Source: Poronia punctata | Taxonomy: Eukaryota; Ascomycota; Sordariomycetes; Xylariales; Xylariaceae | Reading direction: 5' to 3' | Assembly (NCBI GenBank): GCA_022579005.1 | Contig: MU401460.1 | Span: 249,886-313,885, forward strand | DNA: 64,000 nucleotides | Part shown: positions 47,998-60,149 of the stretch, in pieces | How the letters are laid out: each line of letters starts with the position of its first letter | How positions within the stretch are numbered: the stretch's first letter is position 1 | Translations under genes and position numbers: made by a program | The notes under the pieces: model-generated | Seen by the model: the letters and a program-made list of their open reading frames with translations, nothing else | Databases searched by the model: none | Told to the model about the DNA's origin: nothing

Positions 47998-48276
47998 TCA
48001 CCCCTGAACGCCAGCAGGCGTCTGACACAAGACATCCTGACCAAGAACAGGAAGGACGCAGCAACGGGCTCGCTGCCCGATAGCAGAGCAGGCTGCGCAA
48101 AACTCGTCAGGCGAGCCGGGGACGCTAGGCGGGTTGGAACAGTCGAGGTCCGCGACGCCGAGGACGTCGGTGGCACAGCACTGAGCCGTGCTATAGAGTC
48201 CCGAGCAAGCCATGTATGTCTGGGCAGAGGCCGTCGAGGTTGCGTAGAGGGCTGCGATTATGGTGGAAAACTGCAT
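47998..48276 (-). CDS. Class II hydrophobin
   Basis: A small secreted amphipathic protein of 92 residues that assembles at hydrophobic-hydrophilic interfaces and coats aerial structures. A signal peptide (about 1-18, MQFSTIIAALYATSTASA) precedes eight cysteines with exact class II spacing: C24, C33-C34, C46, C63, C72-C73, C84. Conserved text includes GLYSTAQCCATDVLGVADLDC and ARCCVLPVLGQDVLCQTPAG. An additional ninth cysteine, C60, sits three residues before C63. The gene reads as one uninterrupted exon, whereas class II hydrophobin genes often have one or two introns. A TATA box is visible upstream. Family assignment is firm; developmental role unknown. Confidence 0.95.
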   Translation of the reverse strand: MQFSTIIAALYATSTASAQTYMACSGLYSTAQCCATDVLGVADLDCSNPPSVPGSPDEFCAACSAIGQRARCCVLPVLGQDVLCQTPAGVQG

Positions 48277-49826
48277 TTTTTGAGTGTGGGTTGGGATTCC
48301 TTTTCTTTTGACGGGGTTAAAGTTTGATATGTAATAGGTAGTATGGGGGAAAACTGATGAGTGGTAGTGATGATGGGATGAGAATATTTACTCGTGCCGT
48401 CTTGAGCTTTTTATATACACATTCCTTCCTTACCTACTGTCTCGTCACAGGGTTTTGTCCACGACTGACTGACTGACTAACTTACGCTACGCCTCTCTGC
48501 CAACTATCACGAAAGCCATCGTACCTAACCCTAGGGGTGATGACGAATAAATCGTCCCATGACATTGTCTTGTTCATTTTTATCGTTATTTGAGACGAGA
48601 TCTTCAAGTATGGTTGTACAAATGACAGTTGACCTGGAAAAGGGAAACCTAGATAGTTTTTTCAGGGATCATCTACTATTGTAACACCCTCCTCATGCCC
48701 CATCACACAACTAGGCACAAATTCATGTATAAATCATGGGCTTACGCGTACATCGTTCGTGATCAACTTTCAACAAAAAAGTCTCAAATCACGGGGGTAC
48801 GAGGTAGAATCACTATTGAGTTTATTGCCTTGTTTTTCACCTACCTTTTTACACGACCCTCGAAAACCTAGGTGTTGACACAAGCCATGGGCAGACCTGG
48901 TTAACATCTCGATCGCCCATGTTTAGTCTCCTCTAGATTAATTCTTATTTGACTCCCCCCATGCCATTTCTACATCGATCGACTGCCAAGGTGAGTAAAA
49001 AGAGAAGTAAGGTTTATCTGTTAATTGCTTTCTACAAACGTACTTACCATCGTGATACTAGCCAATAAAGTCAGACCTCAAAAGACATAACTCAATGTCT
49101 TGGAAGAATGTGAGAGAGATGTCACACGGCTTGTGTCGTACGTCTGTCTATAACCAAATCCTGTTTATGTTAAGCATCTGTGTTCATATGTATGTAAGTT
49201 GTAACAACATACTGATAATTCTTAAAGGAAAGATCAAGACATTGCGATGAAATACATCATAGGCTATACAAGGTAAGAACACTTGTGCGGTTGAAAACAT
49301 GTTATACATATACACGTTTCCGGCAAGCAGTTACAAGACGAGGGTAGATTTAGTAGACATGGACTATGGCTTTGTGAAATGTCACATGAGTCAAGACGGG
49401 TGCCAACAACTTGTTTTTACCCCAAGGACATACTCTCCCCTCCTGTCTTCGACTTTTCGACTTTCCATGGGAAATTGACGTCTTTGTAGACATTACGCAT
49501 GATGATATAAGCCGTATTAAAACAGGCCGGGAGGGTAGAGCTGTAGCGTAAAGCAAGCACTACAGGATCGTATACGTGTAACAGAGAGTGTGAGCGGGAA
49601 AATTGTTACCAAGGCGTCATAGATCTCTTCCGAGAAAAGTCAGAGAATAGTATGGAGGAGGCTACACCATTCAGGGGCTTGATACTGCGCTTGATAACTG
49701 CCTTCGGCATTATTGGATACAATTACAATTGGCCTTTCGTCTATTGTCGCTATATCTACCCATGCCCTACTTGCCTCCCGTATGCCAGCCCAGTTGTTTG
49801 AGTCTCCTCGCGCCCTTATCTGCCGA
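48277..49826. other. Intergenic region between hydrophobin and RPT5 genes
   Basis: No gene is supported. It holds the hydrophobin promoter and the 3' flank of RPT5. Reading RPT5 without its last intron would wrongly extend that gene to 49640. Confidence 0.6.
48409..48416 (-). promoter_or_regulatory. TATA box of the hydrophobin gene
   Basis: TATATAAA on the minus strand, about 135 nt upstream of the hydrophobin ATG. It is a near-consensus TATA element, fitting a strongly regulated secreted-protein gene. Confidence 0.55.
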
Positions 49827-51411
49827 TTAAGCGTAGAAATTAACAGTCTGGGAATAGGGGTTAGCTTGAATTCGGTCCAAGTCCCGAATTGTCCGGGATC
49901 ATCAAGAGTCATGCGAGTTGAGCTTACGTCTTTCTTCTTGGCTTGCACTTCGGCGATGGCATCGACGTAGTGTTCGTGACTAATCTTGTTCTTGCCCATC
50001 CGAAGGGCAATCATGCCGGCTTCGACACACACAGCCTTTAGCATGGCACCACCAAACTCATCTGTGCTACGCGCTAGTTCTCCCCAGTTCACGGCGTCAT
50101 CTACAGTCATCTTGCGCGAGTGGATCCTCAGAATCTGGGCTCGGGCCTCCTCGTTGGGTAACGGGAACTCGATCTTCCGATCCAGACGGCCAGATCGCAA
50201 CAGGGCGGGATCAAGGACATCGACACGATTTGTGGCCGCAAGAACCTTGATGCGGTCGTCCGACGCGAAACCGTCCAACTGGTTTAGCAGTTCCAACATG
50301 GTGCGCTGCACTTCCCTGTCACCACTCTTTTCACTGTCGAATCGCTTGGTGCCCACGGCGTCGAGCTCGTCGATGAAGATGATGGCCGGCGCCTTTTCTT
50401 TTGCCAAGGCAAAGCAGTCTCGCACTAATTTCGCACCATCGCCGATGAACATCTGGACCAGCTGCGGCCCCGCAAGTTTGAGGAATGTGGCATCGGTCTG
50501 AGCGGCGCAAGCTCGTGCCAGAAGTGTTTTTCCGGTACCGGGAGGTCCGTACATGAGGGCACCTTGGGACTTGATTAGCGCAGTGCTTCAACGTGTGAAC
50601 AGAGCCGGGTCATAATCACCTTTAGGTGCCTTGATACCGATCTTCTTGAATCGCTCCGCCTCTTTCATGGGCCACACGATAGCTTCAACGAGCTCCTCTA
50701 TTTGTTTGTCAAGACCGCCAACGTCGCTGTACTTTTCCGTAGGCTTCTCGTCCACCTCCATTGCTTTTACCCGGCTATCGTATTCGGCGGGGAGAGTATC
50801 CAGAACAAGATAGGAATCCTTGTTGACACCGATGAGATCGCCTGGCTTCAGCGCTTCGGGGTCTACGAGGCCAATCAATGGCAAGAAAATAGTCTGTCTC
50901 GTCGAGGTCTTAATCACGGCGGACTTGCCTACTCGCGTAGCGTCCAGGTCAATATTAGCACCCTCTTCGGAAGATTCGGCAGTAGGGTCCAGATCTAGCA
51001 GTTCGACTACATTTGCCACGAGATATGGCAGCTGTCTGAGACGTTATCAGCTATGGGGGAAGCGCGGTGGTCGAGAACGAGCGAGCCAAACCTGTTATTT
51101 GCAATCTTCTCCATATTCTCCTTAATCCTCTCAGCCATGGTGGCTTTCTCGTGTGATAGCCGCTGATATTCGCTCTTCATGATTCTGGCGTCATTTTCTA
51201 AAAGGCGTTTCCGGGTTTGTAAATCTAGTGTGCTGAGACCGAGGATTTCCTCATCCAAAATTTCGTCTTCTTCGGGTTGAGCGTCCTGCATTTCCGCATC
51301 GCCATCGTTGTTGGTCTTATTACCCTCGCTTCCCTGTCCGTCGACCTTCTTATCCTTGTCCTCGTCTGGGTCGCGGTCTCCGGCGCGATTAGGCTCTTGC
51401 GTGCTCGACAT
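49827..51411 (-). CDS. rpt5: 26S proteasome regulatory particle ATPase subunit Rpt5 (6A)
   Basis: One of six AAA+ ATPases that unfold substrates and feed them into the 20S core. Exons 51411-51092, 51035-50620, 50562-49928 and 49847-49827 give 463 residues. An acidic N-terminus and coiled coil ([20 protein letters not shown]) precede the OB domain ([16 protein letters not shown]). The AAA+ core follows: Walker A GPPGTGKT, Walker [12 protein letters not shown], arginine-finger segment [14 protein letters not shown]. The last exon is 21 nt including the stop and encodes TVNFYA. It supplies the C-terminal hydrophobic-Tyr-X motif that docks Rpt5 into the 20S alpha ring. Without that splice the frame runs about 60 residues into noncoding sequence. 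The ATG at 51411 (MSSTQEP) is used; upstream in-frame codons contain no ATG. The intron 50619-50563 has a weaker GTGATT donor. Confidence 0.96.
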
Positions 51412-52393
51412 GGCCAAGGCTGATGAGTCTGATAGCGTCGGCGTTTGATTAGGTGGTAATGGAAGGACGTTTACATATGTTTGAGCAGAATACCCGTATT
51501 TGCGGATACGGAAGGCTCCAAAGTAACTGTAAAGGTGCTAGACGGCCTGCGATGTTGGGATGCGAATTTATTGATAAAAGTAAGGTACCTAGTGAATGGT
51601 ATCTGCTGGAGGGACCACCAGTAGACAAGATGTTGATGATCAAATCAGTGGTGAGCCAGCCAGCTGCACCCAAGTTACCTAAGCTGAGCTTCAAGGCAGG
51701 CGTGGCACGTAATCAGAATGGGATGCACAACTCGGGGCACTAACCTCGTAGATCGGTACATTTGTTGCTTGATACTACGAGGTACAGCTGTACGAGGTAG
51801 GTAATAGAAGTACCTACCCCACGTACAACTTTGCCTACTTCCTGCAAGCACATCTATTGTTCTAGTACAACTGAGCGCATACCATTCCAATCCTTTTTCT
51901 TATATTTAGGTATGCTTTACGGACGCATTGAAATGGACGTCATGCTTACTATAGCTGTATCTTACGTATGCGGTGCATTTAATTATCTACATCTATTCGA
52001 CAAGGCTGCAGGACGAAGGTGATGTGTAGATGTACGTATTATCCTATGTGATAATCTACATAGGTACTTGTACTGGGTACATTGAGGTGACTGGCCTTGT
52101 AGACCCCTGCTAAGGTCTGCTGGTTCCTTTTACTACCTACTCGTATGTACATATTTGAGCTATTACGTATGGACCTACAGTCGATTACTATTTTGCCAGC
52201 GACCAGATTCATTTGAACCTGACTATCCCATATACCTGCGCAAGCTTTGTAATATTATTTATTTCCACGCAGTTCATAACCGCCATCCGTCGTCGTGGCA
52301 GGATTACTTTGGACTCGAAAACCGGCTCCACAGGCGGATGCCGCGCATTCACATCCGATAAGTCCTCACGCGGGAGCCGAATCTCGCACTATC
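51412..52393. other. Divergent intergenic region between RPT5 and MIX23
   Basis: This is the shared upstream region of two head-to-head genes, about 980 bp. No coding region is supported. I looked for the yeast proteasome-associated element GGTGGCAAA on both strands and saw no exact copy. Confidence 0.6.
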
Positions 52394-53042
52394 ATGACCA
52401 CGCCTTCCACAACGCCGAAGTTAACACCACAGTTTTGCTTCTCGACTGTCGCTTTGAGAGGTGCGTTGTCGCCGCGCATATAAAATCCTCCCTATTCTTC
52501 CCAGACACGAGCATGCTTATATCGTCTTAGACTTCTTAAGGATATCGCGGGGTGCCATTGACGATTCCATCACGCAAAATCTCAATGCGCTTATAACCCC
52601 GGCCAAGTCCGGCTTCGACCCCGGCAGCACGTCAATTCGGGCTCCAAGGGGATCTTCCAGACAGATCGACGCCAGCTCGTGCGAGGCGTTCAAAGACAAA
52701 GTCTTGTTTCCATCTTGGCAAGCGCGATCCGATGTCCTGACATACTGTGCCTATGTGGCCACCAGTCCCGATCCCGACGACCCCGAGACCTCTCTGCAAG
52801 CTGCGGAAACGGAGAGAAACCGCGAGAAAGTAGTAGACGAGCGCTTAGACCCTTACTCTGCGAGATATTTCCCCCGCGAGCCACGAACTCAGAAGTTGGC
52901 ATTGCTCCTGAGGCAGGAGAGAAGCGTCGAGAATATCGTGCGGTCACGCACATGGGGTATGGTTCAAGAAAGATGTGGCAATGGCAGCTTTCAAGATGCC
53001 GAAACCGCTTTTGACCAGTGGAGACGGGGCCGAGAAAGCTGA
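52394..53042 (+). CDS. mix23: MIX23 / CCDC58 family mitochondrial intermembrane-space protein
   Basis: Exons 52394-52460 and 52531-53042 encode 192 residues (MTTPSTTPKL start). The first exon supplies 22 residues and the intron is 70 nt, GTGCGT...CTTAG. The protein matches the MIX23 (formerly Cid2/CCDC58) family. It has a helix AIDDSITQNLNALI, the IDASSCEAF...LTYCAYVA pair of cysteines (C73 and C95), a central Leu/Arg helix (TQKLALLLRQERSVENIV) and a terminal RTWGMVQERCG with the last conserved cysteine. Yeast Mix23 is an intermembrane-space factor that supports protein import under stress. Expected location is the mitochondrial intermembrane space. Fungal inserts (a Pro/Asp-rich loop around SPDPDDPETS) lengthen it relative to the human protein. 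Confidence 0.85.
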
Positions 53043-53926
53043 GAGGCTTGTCTCGAAAACCATGATGATAACAATATGCGCTTAGTATTATGCGCTACCT
53101 AATGTGTATTGGGAACCAGCTGGATCCCACAGGGGCGAACCCCTTACGAGTATGTCTATTACGACTGGAATAGCATATAGTATCCTCACCACTTACAGCT
53201 TTTGTATTGAATGTATGGAGATAATCAATGTTACGCCTGTGAGAATCAACTCTGGGATTTGCATATAATCTGTCTGAATTGGTAATCTTCTGCCGATGCC
53301 ACTTTAGCCGAGCTACGAGTGCAGAGGTGCCTACGGTCTTTGGGTGTTGTGTTTTATAGTTCAAGTTGAGTACTAGTAAGGGGAAACCTACCCGGTAGAA
53401 ATAGGTAGGTCAACACCTACTTTAATATTTTCCCGACTACGTAATTGGGTAGGTCTTTGTTGGTCCGAGCTCCTGATTTCTCTTTACGAGTACAGACCAG
53501 TGAGCACCATCCCACTATGGCCCGCCAATGGGCGATCTTCTAACGTGAAGAAGTCACTTGTTCCGAGTTACCTCATATGAAGGTACAGACAATAAAGCAA
53601 ACATTGTAGGGTTGTATGCCAGAAAGTGCAGTTTGACGGCGGCTACGGTTAAGGTATTCACTTCTCCCTCACGCTGCCCTTTTAGATCATACCGGATTCA
53701 ATCCTTCGTTTAAGAACATTGCTGGCGATTGATTGGGGTGTAAGGGAAACCACAATGCGCAAAAGCGATGTACTTTTCCGTCTCTAACGGCCACATAGGA
53801 CCTACCCCCGCGGCAACATAACGCACCTCTACGGCCTGTAGTCCTGCGCCAGCGGTTCGCTCCAACGTTCCAATCCGATCTAAAATACGTCCGACGTCCA
53901 TTGTCCTCGCTCGACAATCATCCGCA
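53043..53926. other. Intergenic region between MIX23 and NAA15
   Basis: No gene is supported. It contains the MIX23 3' flank, a cluster of TAGGTA/TACCTA words at about 53385-53455, and the NAA15 promoter. Confidence 0.55.
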
Positions 53927-56546
53927 ATGCCACAACCTTTAAGCTCGAAAGAGAATGCTCTCTTTCGGCAGGTCATCCGCAACTATGAGGAAAAGCAGTA
54001 CAAGCGCGGCCTCAAGGCAGCCGAGCAGATCCTCAAGAAGAACCCAAAACATGGCGACACTATGGCTATGAAAGCTCTGATAATCAACTCCATGGGGAAG
54101 ACTGATGAGGCTTTTGCGTTAGCCAAGGAGGCCCTAACGGCGGATATGAAGTCGCACATATGTTGGCATGTTTACGGCCTACTATATCGCAACCAGAAGA
54201 ACTTTGAGGAAGCTATTAAGGCATACAAGTTTGCCCTAAAGCTGGAACCAGGCTCAGTGCAGATTCAAAGGGATCTGGCCTTTCTGCAAGTCCAGATGCG
54301 CGATTACCAGGGCTACATCCAGAGCAGAACGGCCATGCTCCAGGCCAAATCACAACTTAGACAAAATTGGACAGCCCTCGCTGTTGCCCATCATCTGGCC
54401 GGGGATCTTGAGCAAGCTGAAAAGGTGCTGACCACCTACGAAGAATCTCTCAAGACGCCTCCTTCGCGCAGCGATTTCGAGAATTCGGAAGCTGTTCTGT
54501 ACAAAAACTCTATAATTGCTGAAAGCGGAGATTATCAGAGGGCATTGGACCATCTGCAGTCCAGTGCTAAGCATAGCCTCGACCACCTCGCTGTTATGGA
54601 GCTACGGGCTGAGTATCTGTCGAAACTGGGCAAGACAGACGAGGCTGCAACTGCGTTCCGTGCATTAATAGAAAGGAATCCCGAGCACCCTGAATATTAT
54701 CACAAATTAGAGAAGGTGCTGGGCCTTGATAGCAGCAGCACAAGCTCGCGCAAAGCCATTTACGATGAGTACGCCGACAAGTACCCACGTTGTGACGCTG
54801 CGAGACGCCTGCCATTGGACTTCCTTACCGGTATGTCGGAACAACGGGCTTGAACGATATCGGTCCTGGGCGCCGAGTTGACTGACCAGGGTATAGGCGA
54901 CGACTTTACAAACGCGGCTAGGGCGTATCTGTCTCTTATGTTGGACAAGGGGGTGCCGTCCACGTTTGCGAACCTTAAACACCTTTATGCCGATGCTTCC
55001 AAGAAAGAGATATTGGCGTCTCTGGCTCACGAGTACGTTGAAGCCAAAGATGCCCAATCTTCAGACGAAGCCACTTCGGACGGGGAGCTAAAGGGCAAGC
55101 CTGCTGGTCTCTACTATCTCGCCCAGCATTACAACTATCATTTATCCCGAGACCTCACGAAGGCGTTGGAGTTTGTCGATAGAGGTCTCGAATTGGTCCC
55201 CTCGAGTGTGGAGTTCTATATGACCAAGGCCAGAGTCTGGAAGCATTACGGTAACACACGTAAAGCTGCCGAAATCATGGACCAAGCTCGCAACTTAGAT
55301 TTGAAGGATCGTTACATCAACACAAAGACGGCCAAGTACCAACTGCGCAATAATGAGAACGCCAAGGCTCTGAAGACGATGTCATTGTTCACCCGGAATG
55401 ACTCGCCCGGCGGTCCGTTGGCCGATCTCCTCGATATGCAGAGTGTATGGTATTTAACCGAAGATGGCGAAGCGTCTGTGCGCAACGGGCTCATCGGGTT
55501 GGCACTGAAACGATTCCACGCGGTGTATAACATATTCGACGTGTGGCAAGAAGATCAGTTTGATTTCCATAGTTTTTCACTGAGGAAGGGCCCGATTCGA
55601 GCATACATCGACACAATCCGATGGGAAGACAGGCTACGAGAACATCCCTTTTACACGCGGGCAGCACTTGGTGCGATTGCGGCATATCTTGGATTACACG
55701 ACAGCAAACTGGGAACGAACGGAGTCAATGGCGAATCCAAAGCATCGGCCGAGGAGGAGGCCGAAAAGAAGAAGGCGCTAAAGAAGGCGAAGAAAGAGGC
55801 CCAAAAGGCCGAGCGTGAAGCAGCTGAGCAAGCTGCCAAGCAAGATCCGAACAAGCCCAAATCCGCCACGTCGGAGACCCCTAAGAAGGATGACGATCCA
55901 CTTGGCTTGAAGCTGGCTTCAACTGAGCAGCCTTTGGTGGAGGCAACAAAGTTTCTTCTGCCGATCATCCAATTGACGCCCAAAAACATTGACGGCCAGA
56001 TTGCCGGCTTCGAGGTATACATCAGACGAGGTAATACCCAACCCCTATTTTCTTCCCTGTCTTATACTTTAGCTGACGTCGACAGGAAAATACTTGCTTG
56101 CATTGAATTGCTTAAACGCAGCACTTGCCCTAGACGCAACAAATCCCGTGGTCCACGAACAAGCAGTACGGTTCCGCAAAGAGATGGACGAAAAACTGTC
56201 GACGTTACCTGTCAAGGTAGCCGATGTCATAAGAAGCGACTTTACTGCTATTGACGAGTCGACGGATTTGAAGACATATAATGCCGACATGCTGGCCAAG
56301 TATGAGGATAGTGCCCCTCATCTGGTCTCAGGTGTAAAAGTGCAGAAGCTATTGGGAGAAGATCTGAAGGTATGCGAGGGAAATCTCCAGAAGGTCCTCA
56401 GCATGAAGACATCCGACTGGGAGCCGGCTGCCGAAGCGCTAGGCCTGCTCTTCCAGTGGCGTAGCAGTGAAGCAGAGGCCTTTAAGAAGGCTGCACACGA
56501 GACATGGCCCGAGGTGACCTTGTTCAGCCCTCCTGTCTCGTCGTAG
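53927..56546 (+). CDS. naa15: NatA N-terminal acetyltransferase auxiliary subunit Naa15/Nat1
   Basis: The ribosome-anchoring TPR scaffold of NatA, which holds the catalytic Naa10 and acetylates Ser/Ala/Thr N-termini. Exons 53927-54830, 54897-56030 and 56086-56546 give 832 residues. The N-terminus is canonical (LSSKENALFRQVIRNYEEKQ, YKRGLKAAEQIL). Successive TPR-like helices follow (GKTDEAFALAKEAL, CWHVYGLLYRNQKNFEEAI, YYLAQHYNYHLSRDLTKALE). A Lys/Ala/Glu-rich acidic-basic helix (AEEEAEKKKALKKAKKEA) lies at about 585-640, as in other Naa15 proteins. The C-terminal helical region begins DPLGLKLASTEQPLVEATKF. Length and order match full-length Naa15. Introns have GTATGT and GTAATA donors and fit in phase. 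Confidence 0.95.
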
Positions 56547-57827
56547 GGGTATCTCTAGATATATCAACCATTGCCCGTCCTTCTATAGGTTAGGTACTTT
56601 CAGTATGGGGAACATAGATGACTTTAAGAGGTGTATTGGGGGGGGTTGGAATGGTGTTTACGGCAGCATGCTTCATGAGGAAGATCGAAAATGAGAAGAC
56701 TGAACTAAAAGGAGAGGGAAAAGTTATTCCATTACCAAAATAGCGAACAGGTGCGTTGGTATTCATGCCCACCTGTAAGGCTAAGTTAGATATACCAATC
56801 TTATATCTCCCACAAGACACATGTATATTCAGTGCATTTCCACGATAAAGTCCTGAAGAAGCCTAACCTACCTTACCTACATAGGTATACTCGTATGCAA
56901 GCATACCTACGTAAATGCTACTCTTTACTAAAACAGCGGGGTCTAATGCAGTTCTATTTTACTCCCACATGCATGAAAATCATATGACCATAGGTTGTCT
57001 GTCTCACTTTTAATACTGAATTTCTTGGGCATATGCCTAAGGTTATGTAAGTAATCAGGTGCGCTGATATTAATGATGATGATAATGATCCCCGGATCGT
57101 AAATGCGTATCAATTTTCATTTTCTAATGAATAAATAAATCCAAATCAATCATGCTTATGCTTATGCTTGAAAATGAAAATGCAAAGTCCCCGACCTAAG
57201 TTTTTTTTCGGCTTCCGACTCCGAAGTAAATGCTTTTTCTTATCCCTTCTTTCTTCCTCTTGCGCGCGCCAATTTTTCGGTTTGGGTGAGTTGGTTTTCA
57301 TGGTCCATTCATGGTCGTTAAATTCGTTTTTTCTCTCTCTTTCGGATTTCGTAACTGTTGTTTGCTTGCTTGCTTGCTTTTCGAAGATGTGTGTGTGTGT
57401 AATGAAAGATGTCATAAACATAGGAGAGGTGCAGCGAATGTTTTTCTCTTGTTTCGAGGGGCGCGTGTCTCGTCGAGGTTGGGGAAAAATGTTTCTTTTG
57501 ATGTTGGTCCCCGGGGGGGAGTAGAGTATGCTTCCCAAATGGTCGACGTTATCCCCCTCCCCTCATAGTCATTGTCATATTGCTATGTAAGATGACATTT
57601 TTTGTTGTTGTTGTTGTCGACGTTTCATCATTCGCGTTTGCGGACGTCCCTTGGAGTTGGTGATGACGAGACATCCGCAGGGCACCGTTAGACCCTTTGC
57701 ATTATTTTGATTATTCTTTCGTCTATTTTACTGGTTTTAGTTTCATGGGGTGAGGTAAGGTTAGGTAGGTAGCTAAGGTTGTATGTTTTTGAGAACTTAC
57801 GGTTTCGAAAGACATGCTGTACTATGT
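56547..57827. other. Intergenic region downstream of NAA15
   Basis: No gene is supported. Short tandem stretches occur (CTTG at about 57363-57377, TTG at about 57603-57616). The frames around 57146-57568 are low-complexity and unconvincing. Confidence 0.5.
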
Positions 57828-58243
57828 CTAGCATGAAGTTTGATACCCAAGAGCCCGTGAATACACAGCTGGTTATTCGCTTTTGGAGTGTTATGTTAGT
57901 CTTGTGTATGTTGATATATATATATATATGGACAAGGTATGGATAGGAAGTGGGGTGACGGAGGGGAGGGCTCACAAGGCTCGAACCCGCCATTAGGAAA
58001 GTCCTTGACGACGTCGTATTCGAGGGCCGTGGTGTTGTCGGCCCGCGCGGCGGATCGAGCACCCAGCGTCTTGCGCATGAGGTCGAAAAAGCACCAACCC
58101 TCCAGTCCGACACAGACGAACGAGATGAGCGGCAGAAGGTACTGGAGCGCCAGCCAATCCTCCAAGAAGCTGACCACGGGAGCAGCCTTGAAGGGCTCCC
58201 ATAGGCCTAGACCTAGACCAACGGTACCAGCCATGGAAGGCAT
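57828..58243 (-). CDS. Possible small membrane protein of unknown function
   Basis: The frame from 58243 begins in a good context (CACCATG) after a pyrimidine-rich leader. It encodes MPSMAGTVGLGLGLWEPFKA followed by a hydrophobic segment (about 23-56, FLEDWLALQYLLPLISFVCVGLEGWCFF) able to form one or two membrane helices. A short charged region follows (DLMRKTLGARSAARADN). The 3' end is uncertain. A GTGAGC donor at 57975 and a CAG acceptor ending at 57869, with an ACTAAC branch site upstream, would give a short last exon stopping at 57828. Reading through instead stops at 57896. No family recognised. Confidence 0.4.
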
Positions 58244-60149
58244 GGTGTTTTTGGGATGGGGGGGAAAAAAAGAAGAAGAAAAATTATGTCTAGGACCTGG
58301 CCACCCCCCGTCTTATAATACCTTCCTTCCTTTCCTTTACAAACTGGGTCCCCTCACTTTCGAACCCGACGCCTGGCCTTGCATGATGGGCCTCGAGGTT
58401 TTCGAAAACCACCGATTATACCTAGTCTACCGCTATCTCGCTTCCCTCCCTTTGGACGAACATGTTTTCTGGGAATGCGGTAAACCTAACGCGGCCACCG
58501 CCTAACCCGACTGTGGATCGGACGAGGCCGGATTGGGGCTGGCCCGCTGGCTCGCGCGCGGTCAATGGTGTGCAGGGGGGGCACGCGAGAGGTCTTCACC
58601 GCTCAAGAAACCAGCCATGGGACAAGGGGGGGGGGGCCGTCCATGGTCTGTGTTTCTATCTGGTGGGGAAACGCAGGGAGTTTATCTCTCCTAGGTTAGT
58701 TTTATTCTGCACACACAGTAGAATAGGACCCCTATCTTTTTTTTTTCTTCCCTCCTTTTAAATCCCAGCCACCAGCCATCCATCGGCTACCACGTCAATC
58801 CCAGGTGAACCCACTTTCTAAGAAGGCGCTCGCTGGTGCGATACGCTCGTCATTTATCGCTTCACCGTTGGCCGAATGAGATTGGCGACCGGGGGCGATA
58901 GTTCGTGCATAAAATACTTTAGGATTTGAGCTAGTTCGGCATCAAAATCGTCGCAACTGGCTGGATGGTAGTAGGTAGGTGGGCCGCATGTTGGTGATTA
59001 CTTTGGAGGTTAGGAATATTATCGAAGTTGACGGCAACGGCAACAACAATGTGGTAGGTCCGAGTACTCGTAGAGCATGAGATATGATAGGTACATAACA
59101 ATGTCAATGTTTGCCCAGCCACCCTCTCAAACAAGTGCGGTATGGTACTTCCCCTCCAAAGAGCAAGTGCATCTTCACATCACGTACTAGTAAAATGCTA
59201 GCATCACTAGATCAAAGTAACCACCGGGCGACATTCCGGACCGTTGCCAAGTCCTTTTGACCGATTGAGGAAGGGATAAACGAAGAGACCGAGGATCATG
59301 CAAGATCTTGTAGGTTAGCCTGTTATTTAGGTATTGTTTGTGTAGGTACTCCTAGCTTGAAGAGTACTTGTACGAGTAGATGTATTTTTATGTCTAGTCT
59401 TTCTTGATTTAAATATGCTCAAGGGTCGCACCACCAAAAGTTGTGGTAATGAAGTTTTTTAGAGAATTGTTGTTGCTTCTGGTTTTGTTTGCCGAAGAGC
59501 CTCCGTGTGCCAAGCCACGTGATGTGTTTTGCTGTACAAGTACACAAGTGGGCAATTTGGCAAGTACGAACTTCAATGTGAATGCACATTTGGATTCTTT
59601 CATCTTCGTCTCCCCCAAGTTCCTCGACCTCCAAGGAAAGGGGAGACGTACATGTTAGAGCTCGAAAGCATTCATATACAGGTATTGACAATCTAGTATC
59701 AGTTTGAATGTTCATTTTCTCCATGGTGGTCAAAACATCCGAATTTATCAGAACAAGGTAAGTGATTACATGAGATAGGTAAGGATGCGCTGGGATCCTG
59801 CATGAACCACTGATCGAATGGTCCTGCCCTCAGCCGCAAGTTTGTTCTCAGTTACTCGCCCACTTATGCGTGGTTACAAGGTTGCATCGACAAGCCGAAA
59901 TGATAAGCCACAATAAGTAGCCAGTTGCATACGAGTGGCTCAGTCAAATCAGGATAGGAAAGACGCAGGATGCAGCGTCTGCACAATAGCGTCGTTGGAC
60001 GATCATCAGGGAGCAAGTCAAAAGTCCTATCGTTTTTTATATAGCAAGCCCTCAACAACCACTCATTCTAGATTTCGTCATCTTGCAGGCACCGCATGTT
60101 TTTGCAAGTCCTTCGTGTGCCAGATCATGAGGGTCTATGAACGCGGCCC
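58244..60149. other. Intergenic region upstream of the NACHT/STAND gene
   Basis: No gene is supported. It contains a G-rich run near 58625-58638 and scattered TAGGTA words. Frames around 59409-59733 lack any family signature. Confidence 0.5.

Noticed and set aside
49640..49826. Extension of RPT5 to an open-frame stop at 49640
   Set aside because: The extension removes the conserved HbYX tail; the spliced terminal exon restores it exactly.
57960..58000. GGCGGGTTCGAGCC resembling a tRNA T-arm on the minus strand
   Set aside because: No cloverleaf around it, and it falls in the coding frame of the possible small membrane protein.
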